DNA of 9,661 nt, taken from NCBI GenBank assembly GCA_044351685.1, contig JBILFK010000044.1, forward strand, positions 1 to 9,661. Reading direction: 5' to 3'. The DNA is from JALHRI01 sp044351685 (GTDB taxonomy: Bacteria; Pseudomonadota; Alphaproteobacteria; Rickettsiales; UBA3002). Numbering within the stretch: the stretch's first letter is position 1; every line of letters begins with the position of its first letter. The notes under the pieces are model-generated. The model saw only the letters and a program-made list of their open reading frames with translations. It was not told the origin of the DNA and did not search any database. The translations under genes were made by a program, and so were the position numbers. Positions 1 through 5,545 of the stretch are shown here, one piece after another.

Positions 1-339
1 AATAAGCGTGGACCAAGCTTGCGGCAGGAAGTGGCGCATTTAGGCTGGGGCAATTATTTCCATGTGCAGGTGGGCGCCGATGATGCCGCGCACGATAAAC
101 CCAACCCTGCACCCGTTCTACATGCACTTCAAGGCACGGATATTACGCCAGCAAGCGATGTGTGGTTTATTGGCGATAGCAGCATTGATTTAGAATGTGC
201 AAAAAACACTGGCTGCACGCCCATTTTATATGGGCCGCACATCACAGAAAACGGTAACTATGATGGGTTTGAGTTTGCCTATCATGCCCGCAACCACGAC
301 GATCTATTGCAGCTGTGTAAACAGCATCTCGGCGTCTGA
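1..339 (+). CDS. HAD-family hydrolase, phosphoglycolate phosphatase-like (5' truncated)
   Basis: The frame is open from base 1, so this is the last 112 residues of a longer protein whose start lies outside the window. The visible part carries the C-terminal HAD phosphatase motifs: a Lys in DKPNP (about residue 33 of the fragment, motif III) and GDSSID (about 58-63, motif IV with the two metal-binding aspartates). The leading NKRG fits the residues that follow the motif II Ser/Thr. HAD enzymes of this type hydrolyse small phosphate esters in the cytoplasm. The true substrate cannot be told from this fragment, and phosphoglycolate is only the commonest assignment. The TTG at 19 is not a real start, because motif II material lies before it. 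The gene converges on the prephenate dehydrogenase gene and the two coding ends overlap by 36 bp. The family is confident; the substrate is unknown. Confidence 0.85.
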   Translation, partial: NKRGPSLRQEVAHLGWGNYFHVQVGADDAAHDKPNPAPVLHALQGTDITPASDVWFIGDSSIDLECAKNTGCTPILYGPHITENGNYDGFEFAYHARNHDDLLQLCKQHLGV

Positions 340-1440
340 GCGCATGGTTTCAAGCAGCGCCAGCAGGCCATCGGCATCCTGCGCGCCAATCAACTGCTCG
401 AGCTTTCTGAAATGCGGTAAAATACTCTCGGTCGCATCGGCCAGAAACCCAGCATGGGCCGAAATAATCGGCAACGCCTCTTCGGGTTCCATGGCGGCGG
501 GTGCGGCTATATCGCGCAGGCCACCTGCGGCAAAGCGGCGCACATCAAACCCTGCCTGTTGTTCGTACAGTGATACGGTAGAAATCATGGTGCCTGCTAA
601 AATGCGCGGTAGGTGGGCTTTTAGCAGCGGTAATTTTTCAGCATCACTGGTGGTGCCAGCATCACCAGAGCGCAGTTCGCGCACAAAATGTTCAAGTAGC
701 GCACTATAGGTAGCCAGCGGCGGCAGCAGCGCCAAATGATTTTCCAGAAAGACATCGCGCCACATCATGCTGCCCGAACGGCCAATGCGTAAAAACTGTT
801 TTAGCACCGCATCGTCATCGGGCTGCAAGCTAGTGTGTTGTGAATAAAAATAATGTGCGGCAACAAACGCCACTGCATGCGGTAGGTGCGAAACATGCGC
901 GTAGATCTGGTCGTGCACTTCGGTGGGCATTTGCATAATAATGGCGCCCAGCTTTTCCCAGAATTGTGCCACGGTTTCCATCGCTTCGGGCGTAGTGCTG
1001 CTAAGTGGGCAAAGCAGCATTAACTTATCGTGAAACAGTTGTGTGCGCCCAGCTTCTGGGCCCACTTTTTCGCTACCCGCAATCGGGTGGCCGGGCACCA
1101 CTGCATGGTGTGGAAACATCGCTGCAACGCGCTGCATGGGGTGTTTTACTGAACCGATATCGGTAATAATCGCGCTCGGTTTTAAGGGGGCCGATTGCAT
1201 GGCCTTTGCCACCGCATCATAGGCACGCAGTGGGCAAGCAAACAGCACCATATCGGCAACGTGCACAGCCGCTGAAATGTTCTCGCAGCCTGTATCGATA
1301 TAGCCGCGTGAAACTGCATAGGCGGTGTGCGAAGCATTGCTATCGTAGCCGTATATGGTCAGCTCCGGCATGGCTTCACGGGCATCACGCGCAATGCTGG
1401 TGCCTAATTGCCCAAGCCCGATAATGGCAAGTTTTTTCAT
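304..1440 (-). CDS. tyrA: Prephenate (or arogenate) dehydrogenase with an extended C-terminus
   Basis: A 378-residue cytoplasmic enzyme of tyrosine synthesis that oxidatively decarboxylates prephenate to 4-hydroxyphenylpyruvate (or arogenate to tyrosine). The N-terminus is a Rossmann fold with the dinucleotide motif GLGQLG (residues 8-13). PGHPIAGSE (116-124) and SHLPHAVA (184-191) are the family's active-site segments, and RIGRSGSMMWRDVFLEN (218-234) belongs to the helical dimerisation domain. The family is usually about 290-310 residues. The extra length lies after residue 260, where a second LP-plus-GGLRD module (HLPRILA at 276-282, AGGLRD at 305-310) resembles a second copy of the same helical domain. 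The start at 1440 was chosen because MKKLAIIGLG is a standard Rossmann start and its ATG overlaps the hisC stop as ATGA. The upstream extension of the frame is hisC in another frame. Last gene of the minus-strand aromatic operon. Confidence 0.93.
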   Translation of the reverse strand: MKKLAIIGLGQLGTSIARDAREAMPELTIYGYDSNASHTAYAVSRGYIDTGCENISAAVHVADMVLFACPLRAYDAVAKAMQSAPLKPSAIITDIGSVKHPMQRVAAMFPHHAVVPGHPIAGSEKVGPEAGRTQLFHDKLMLLCPLSSTTPEAMETVAQFWEKLGAIIMQMPTEVHDQIYAHVSHLPHAVAFVAAHYFYSQHTSLQPDDDAVLKQFLRIGRSGSMMWRDVFLENHLALLPPLATYSALLEHFVRELRSGDAGTTSDAEKLPLLKAHLPRILAGTMISTVSLYEQQAGFDVRRFAAGGLRDIAAPAAMEPEEALPIISAHAGFLADATESILPHFRKLEQLIGAQDADGLLALLETMRSDAEMLFTQLQ

Positions 1441-2537
1441 GCGGCGCTGGCGCTTTTGCAAAGTTCGCCAAGCGCTTCCAGCAGCACCGTATTTTCTTCT
1501 TCGGTGCCGATTGAAATACGCAGATATTCCGGCAAACCATACGCCACCACATCGCGCACAATAATGCCGCGGCTTAGCAGAAACTGGTTTACCGCATCGG
1601 CGCTTTGCGCGTTCTGCACATCGCATTTTACCAGCACAAAATTGCCGTGCGAAGGCACGGGTGCAAAGCCAAGCTGTGTAAGTGCTGCTGTGACGCGGGT
1701 GCGCTCGGCAGCGTTGCGTGCTATAATGGTTTGCAAATAAGCGCGATCACGCATGGCGGCGAGGCCTGCGGCGAGTGCTGGCGCATTCACGTTGAAGGGG
1801 CCACGAATACGGTTTAGCACATCAATAATCGCCACAGGCGCATAGCACCAACCCAGGCGTAGCGCAGGCAAGCCGTAAATTTTTGAGAAGGTATGCATGA
1901 CCACGGTATTGCTCTCCTTCACCAATGCGTAGCCTGCATTATAATCATCGGCTTGCATGTATTCGGCATAGGCAGCATCGAGGGCGAGAATAATATCGCT
2001 GCGTAATCTGGCACGCAGGCGCTTTACCTCGGCAAAAGGCAAATAGGTTCCGGTGGGGTTATTCGGGTTGGCCAGAAACACAATTTTGGTGCGCGGTGTC
2101 ACGGCGGCAAGCAGTGCATCGACATCGGCATGCAGATTTTTTTCCGGCGCTTTTACGGGCGTTGCGCCATTGCCAAGGCTGTAAATTTTATACATCAGAA
2201 AGGCGTGGGCCGGAAATAGCACTTCATCGCCTGCACCCGCATAGGCGTGAATCAGCAGGCCAATTAGCTCATCGGAACCGGCACCGCAAATGATCTGTGC
2301 GCTATCAAGGCCGTAGGCTTCGGCGATAGCGTCGCGCAGGTCGCCGTGGGCGCTATCGGGGTAGCGGTGCAGCAAGGTGCTGAGTGCGGCAAATGCTTCG
2401 GCGGCTTTCGGCGATGGCCCCCACGGATTTTCGTTCGAGGCAAGTTTGATAATGCGGCTAACACCCGCAATTTTTGATTTGCCGCCTACATACGGGGCAA
2501 TATCCATAATGCCGGGTTTGGGTGAAGGTGTGTTCAT
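1437..2537 (-). CDS. hisC: Histidinol-phosphate/aromatic aminotransferase (HisC family)
   Basis: A 366-residue PLP-dependent fold-type I aminotransferase, normal length for HisC. Visible landmarks are SNENPWGPSP (34-43), GAGSDE (85-90), NPNNPTG (157-163), Asp187 in LALDAAY (contacts the pyridine nitrogen of PLP), Lys219 in HTFSKIYGLPALRLGW (the Schiff-base lysine) and the substrate carboxylate-binding Arg340 in LRISIG. HisC transaminates histidinol phosphate, but members of this family also act on aromatic keto acids. The position between chorismate mutase and prephenate dehydrogenase suggests it converts 4-hydroxyphenylpyruvate or prephenate in tyrosine/phenylalanine synthesis, possibly in addition to histidine; that role is inferred from context. 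The start at 2537 gives a normal HisC N-terminus and overlaps the upstream stop as ATGA. The longer frame reaching back to 2627 overlaps the upstream gene and was not used. Confidence 0.94.
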   Translation of the reverse strand: MNTPSPKPGIMDIAPYVGGKSKIAGVSRIIKLASNENPWGPSPKAAEAFAALSTLLHRYPDSAHGDLRDAIAEAYGLDSAQIICGAGSDELIGLLIHAYAGAGDEVLFPAHAFLMYKIYSLGNGATPVKAPEKNLHADVDALLAAVTPRTKIVFLANPNNPTGTYLPFAEVKRLRARLRSDIILALDAAYAEYMQADDYNAGYALVKESNTVVMHTFSKIYGLPALRLGWCYAPVAIIDVLNRIRGPFNVNAPALAAGLAAMRDRAYLQTIIARNAAERTRVTAALTQLGFAPVPSHGNFVLVKCDVQNAQSADAVNQFLLSRGIIVRDVVAYGLPEYLRISIGTEEENTVLLEALGELCKSASAA

Positions 2538-3259
2538 GCTGACTCTCGTGTGGAATGAATGGGATTGCCGTGCGCACCAACGCACTGTGCTGAGGCAAAC
2601 TCGGTAATAAAACCGGGAATGCTCCATAATGTCCAGCGCTGTAGCTGCGCGTGAATGGTGGCATGTTCAGGGGCGGTGGTGGAAATGAAATACGATACAT
2701 CATCGCCCGATGCTTCTGCCTGCACAGGTGCAAGCGCAAGTGCTTGGGGCAAGCCACCATGTAGCACCACCGGCAGCGAAGCAAAAATGCGCCATGTGGG
2801 GTGGGCTTTCAAAAAATCCTGCCACAGGGCAGCATTTGCAGTCGCCGGAAAGGGCAGAATGGCAATGGTGGCTTCAACAGGCATGGCACCACTATTCCAG
2901 CTGACATGATGCACATACTCACCGAAATACGATTGCGCTAACGGCCTCAGAGCATCGGTGGTGGCGATATGCAAAGGCGATTCCAGATGCGTCGAAGCGC
3001 TGATAATATGCCGCCAGATGGCCACTGCTGCTTCGGGTAAAAAATCACTACCCTGAAACGCCATAAACATGGCGCGGTGCATTTGCGTTTCGCGCCCCGG
3101 GCGAATATGGCAGCGCCCCGGCCAGGTGGCCTGTTTCAGTTCTGCTACTTGTTTCACCACCTGAATGCGGTTTTTTAACAGCGCAATTATCTCGCGATCG
3201 ATCATATCGATTTCGCTACGCAGTGTGGCAAGGGTGGTTTCAGCGGGCAGAGGTTCCAT
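2534..3259 (-). CDS. Chorismate mutase (AroQ fold) with a C-terminal domain of uncertain role
   Basis: A 241-residue protein. Residues about 8-92 are an all-helical AroQ-type chorismate mutase domain, which rearranges chorismate to prephenate: LRSEIDMIDREIIALL with Arg14, then KNRIQVV with Arg31, Lys42 and RPGRE with Glu57, spaced as the catalytic residues Arg11, Arg28, Lys39 and Glu52 of the E. coli P-protein domain. Residues about 95-241 are not chorismate mutase. They look like the weakly conserved C-terminal half seen in alphaproteobacterial chorismate mutases, perhaps a degenerate prephenate-dehydratase-like periplasmic-binding fold. I see no typical dehydratase TRF motif, so dehydratase activity is unlikely. 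First gene of the minus-strand operon; its stop overlaps the hisC start (ATGA), which fits translational coupling. No clear ribosome binding site precedes the ATG at 3259. The mutase domain is confident; the C-terminal assignment is tentative. Confidence 0.85.
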   Translation of the reverse strand: MEPLPAETTLATLRSEIDMIDREIIALLKNRIQVVKQVAELKQATWPGRCHIRPGRETQMHRAMFMAFQGSDFLPEAAVAIWRHIISASTHLESPLHIATTDALRPLAQSYFGEYVHHVSWNSGAMPVEATIAILPFPATANAALWQDFLKAHPTWRIFASLPVVLHGGLPQALALAPVQAEASGDDVSYFISTTAPEHATIHAQLQRWTLWSIPGFITEFASAQCVGAHGNPIHSTRESA

Positions 3260-3335
3260 GCGCTATAGCTAGCCGAGCGCCGCGCTTGCTGCAACCCCTC
3301 TTGCAAGGCTTCTGCAAACCGCCTACAGATGCGCT
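3260..3335. promoter_or_regulatory. Divergent intergenic region between the aromatic operon and metX-metW
   Basis: This 76-bp gap must hold the promoters for both transcription units unless they lie inside the genes. TGCAA occurs three times, at 3290-3294, 3302-3306 and 3313-3317, that is 12 and 11 bp apart, about one helical turn. The first is part of the palindrome TTGCTGCAA (3286-3294) and the second of TTGCAA (3301-3306). A possible metX promoter is TTGCAA (3301-3306), 17 bp, TACAGA (3324-3329). It is a weak match and would place the transcript start at about the metX ATG. No convincing promoter is seen for the minus strand. No SAM-II riboswitch core is recognisable. Confidence 0.4.
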
Positions 3336-4517
3336 ATGCAGATCTCACACCCCTATCAGGCAACGCTTACCTACGGCGAACATGCGCGCAGCGTGCAGGT
3401 GGGGCACTGCATGGATATTACGCCGGATACGCCCTTTACCTTCGATTGCGGTGCAGAGTTTAAAACCATCACTATTGCCTACCAAACATACGGCACGCTG
3501 AATGCCGATAAATCGAATGCAATTCTGCTGAATCATGGCTTGACGGGAGATCAGTATCTGGTGGGGCCACACCCGGTTACTGGGAAGCCCGGCTGGTGGG
3601 AAGATTTGGTGGGCGCAGGCCGCGTGTTCGATACCGACAAATACTTCATTATTGCCACCAATGTGCTGGGTGGGTGCATGGGTTCTACGGGGCCGAAATC
3701 GATTAATCCGGCAACGGGGCAAGCGTTCGGGCTCGATTTTCCGGTGATTACCATTAGCGATATGGTGCGCGCACAAGCCTTGCTGGTTGATGCGCTTGGC
3801 ATTGAAAGCCTGTTTTGCATTGTGGGCGGTTCGATGGGCGGCATGTTAACGCTCGAGTGGGCGGTGCGCTTCCCGCAGCGCGTTTTTGCCTGTGCGCCCG
3901 TGGCAACAGCAGCGCGGCATTCGCCACAAAATATCGCGTTTCATGAAATTGGTCGGCAAGCGATTATGGCCGACCCTAACTGGCAGGAAGGCCATTACAC
4001 TGCACGCGGAACTTTTCCCGGCAAAGGGCTTTCGGTAGCGCGCATGACTGCGCACGTGACCTATTTATCGGAAGCGGCATTGCAGGATAAATTTGGCCGC
4101 AGGCTGCAAAACAAGGCTAGCGTGGGCTATGGCTTCGATATTGATTTTCAGGTGGAATCGTATTTGCGCCATCAGGGCGCAAGTTTTACTGAAAGGTTTG
4201 ATGCCAATTCGTATTTATATATTACCCGTGCGATGGATTATTTTGACCTCGAATCCGAATTTGGTGGCCAGTTAAGCCGCGCTTTTGCAGGCACAAAAAC
4301 ACTGTTCTTTCTTACATCATTCAGCAGCGATTGGTTGTTCCCCACCAGCGAAACCAAACGCGTCGTGCGCGCACTGAACGCACAGGCAGCGAACGTGAGT
4401 TTTGTCGAAATTATTTCGGATAAAGGGCACGATGCATTTTTGCTCGATGAACCCGAATTTCATCAGAGCCTGCGCGGCTTCATCGGCGGTGCTGCAAGAA
4501 TGCGGGGGTTAGCATGA
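3336..4517 (+). CDS. metX: Homoserine O-acyltransferase (MetX)
   Basis: A 393-residue alpha/beta-hydrolase-fold enzyme that acylates the hydroxyl of homoserine, the first committed step of methionine synthesis in the cytoplasm. The family's landmarks are all present: LLNHGLTGDQY (64-74), the NVLGGCMGSTGP stretch (109-120), the nucleophile elbow GGSMGG with Ser166, Asp332 in SSDWLFP and His365 in KGHDAFL completing the catalytic triad. The length is normal for MetX. Most MetX proteins use acetyl-CoA, but some, including alphaproteobacterial ones, have been shown to use succinyl-CoA, and I cannot decide from the sequence alone. The ATG at 3336 gives the usual N-terminal strand; the alternative ATG at 3411 would remove 25 residues. 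No Shine-Dalgarno sequence precedes the start. It overlaps metW by 4 bp (ATGA), the standard metX-metW pairing. Confidence 0.96.
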   Translation: MQISHPYQATLTYGEHARSVQVGHCMDITPDTPFTFDCGAEFKTITIAYQTYGTLNADKSNAILLNHGLTGDQYLVGPHPVTGKPGWWEDLVGAGRVFDTDKYFIIATNVLGGCMGSTGPKSINPATGQAFGLDFPVITISDMVRAQALLVDALGIESLFCIVGGSMGGMLTLEWAVRFPQRVFACAPVATAARHSPQNIAFHEIGRQAIMADPNWQEGHYTARGTFPGKGLSVARMTAHVTYLSEAALQDKFGRRLQNKASVGYGFDIDFQVESYLRHQGASFTERFDANSYLYITRAMDYFDLESEFGGQLSRAFAGTKTLFFLTSFSSDWLFPTSETKRVVRALNAQAANVSFVEIISDKGHDAFLLDEPEFHQSLRGFIGGAARMRGLA

Positions 4518-5128
4518 ACAGCAGCTTACGCCCGGATTTAGCAGTAATTGCCGATTTCATTCCGCCAGCATCGCGCGTACTCGATATTGGCTGCGGCGAT
4601 GGCGAGTTGCTTGCATGGCTGAAAGCCAACAAGGGAGTCGATGGGCGCGGTATCGAGATTAACCAGGGGCTAGTCGCACAGGCAATTGCGCGTGGCATTT
4701 CAGTGGTGCAGGGCGATGTGGAAACCGAGTTGAATGATTACCAAAACAAAACCTACGATTACGTGATACTGAGCCAGACACTGCAAACCATGCGTGACCC
4801 ACGCGCCACGCTTGAGCAGTTGGCGCGTATTGGTAATAAAATGGTGATTTCTGTGCCGAATTTTGGCTATTGGAAAAACCGGCTTTATCTGGCGTTTTTT
4901 GGTAAAATGCCGGTAACGCGCACGCTTAGCTATGCGTGGTACGATACCCCTAACATCCATTTCTGCACCATCACCGATTTTGTGTTGTTATGCGAAGCAC
5001 TCAGTATCACAATTGAGGCGCGAAGCTTTGTCGATGCGCAGGGGAATCGGGCAGGATTCTATGGCCGGGGCTTCTGGGCCAACCTGTTTGGCGAGCAGGG
5101 GGTTTTCCTGCTTTCACGCACGCCTTAA
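4514..5128 (+). CDS. metW: MetW, methionine biosynthesis partner protein (SAM-methyltransferase fold)
   Basis: A 204-residue protein with a class I methyltransferase fold: motif I VLDIGCGDG (22-30), the acidic residue in GRGIEIN (Glu48), QGDVE (66-70) and VISVPNFGYWKNR (111-123). The stretch SYAWYDTPNIHFCT (139-152) is typical of MetW. MetW is commonly encoded directly after metX and is needed with MetX for homoserine acylation in several bacteria; whether it methylates anything is not settled to my knowledge. The ATG at 4514 sits inside the metX stop (ATGA) and a G-rich run lies just upstream, so translation is probably coupled. No rho-independent terminator follows in the 111-bp gap to the next gene. 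Family assignment is confident. Confidence 0.95.
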   Translation: MNSSLRPDLAVIADFIPPASRVLDIGCGDGELLAWLKANKGVDGRGIEINQGLVAQAIARGISVVQGDVETELNDYQNKTYDYVILSQTLQTMRDPRATLEQLARIGNKMVISVPNFGYWKNRLYLAFFGKMPVTRTLSYAWYDTPNIHFCTITDFVLLCEALSITIEARSFVDAQGNRAGFYGRGFWANLFGEQGVFLLSRTP

Positions 5129-5222
5129 GCGCTCTGCGCGTTACTATTTCACCACCCTTAACTAAGAAAATACAGCCAATTAGGCCGATTTTGCAGAAAA
5201 TGCTGCACTGCACACAAAGTTA

Positions 5223-5231
5223 TGCTATAGA
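5223..5231 (+). promoter_or_regulatory. Possible extended -10 element before the lipoprotein gene
   Basis: TGC followed by TATAGA reads as an extended -10 element. No good -35 lies 16-18 bp upstream; TTGCAG at 5191-5196 is too far. If used, transcription would start only a few bases before the ATG at 5240, giving a nearly leaderless mRNA. Read-through from metW is equally possible. Confidence 0.3.
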
Positions 5232-5239
5232 GTGCGGTT

Positions 5240-5533
5240 ATGACACATAATAAAACAAATAAATATATCGGCATGCAGTGTGCACTGGTAGCAGCACTGC
5301 CTTTACTACTGGCTGCGTGTGGTAGCAGTACGGAAGAAAAACCACATTCCGTATGGGATAATTACGATGTGCGGCAAGCGCTTCCCTATGATTCGCAGGT
5401 GCCGGATTCAGCAGTGAACCAAATTAACCGCTACGATCCTTACAGTGCGCAGCGTGCCATCGATAACGATGCCTATTATTTGCCGCCCAATACGCCTTCT
5501 GGATACATTTACGATCCCGATACGCTGGATTAA
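5240..5533 (+). CDS. Small unrecognised lipoprotein, Tyr/Asp-rich
   Basis: A 97-residue protein with a clear lipoprotein signal peptide: Lys-containing n-region (residues 1-11), hydrophobic stretch (about 15-26) and lipobox LAAC with the lipidated Cys at 27. The +2 residue is Gly, so export to the outer membrane is the default expectation. The mature part is about 71 residues, polar and unstructured-looking, with 8 Tyr and 10 Asp and repeated YDP/DNY-like pieces (RYDPY, YIYDPD). I do not recognise the family. The start at 5240 was preferred over the in-frame ATG at 5273 because only the longer form has a positively charged n-region. There is no Shine-Dalgarno sequence. It follows metW and ends exactly where the convergent transglycosylase gene ends. 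The neighbour suggests, but does not show, an envelope role. Confidence 0.75.
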   Translation: MTHNKTNKYIGMQCALVAALPLLLAACGSSTEEKPHSVWDNYDVRQALPYDSQVPDSAVNQINRYDPYSAQRAIDNDAYYLPPNTPSGYIYDPDTLD

Positions 5534-5545
5534 TTAACGCGTTAA
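5534..5545. repeat. 12-bp perfect palindrome at a convergent gene junction
   Basis: TTAACGCGTTAA lies exactly where the lipoprotein and transglycosylase genes meet; its first half contains the transglycosylase stop codon. GGAT (5527-5530) and ATCC (5546-5549) flank it with a 3-base bulge, so a slightly longer hairpin could form on either strand. There is no T-run, so it is not a typical intrinsic terminator. It may be chance, a bidirectional end signal or a protein site. Confidence 0.35.

Noticed and set aside
197..709. 170-residue open frame on the + strand
   Set aside because: It is antisense to the well-supported prephenate dehydrogenase and overlaps the end of the HAD gene in another frame; its composition (Ser/Ala/Arg-rich) is that of a shadow frame.
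1441..1626. Upstream extension of the prephenate dehydrogenase frame to 440 residues
   Set aside because: The extra residues come from hisC read in another frame; the Rossmann start MKKLAIIGLG at 1440 and the ATGA overlap fix the true start.
3260..3335. SAM-II riboswitch before metX
   Set aside because: These riboswitches often precede alphaproteobacterial methionine genes, so I looked for the pseudoknot core, but neither strand shows the conserved segments and the predicted leader is too short.
3345..3776. 143-residue open frame on the minus strand inside metX
   Set aside because: It is antisense to clearly conserved MetX sequence; no recognisable domain.
5129..5160. Terminator after metW
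   Set aside because: Only a 4-bp GCGC-TCT-GCGC stem is present with no T-run.
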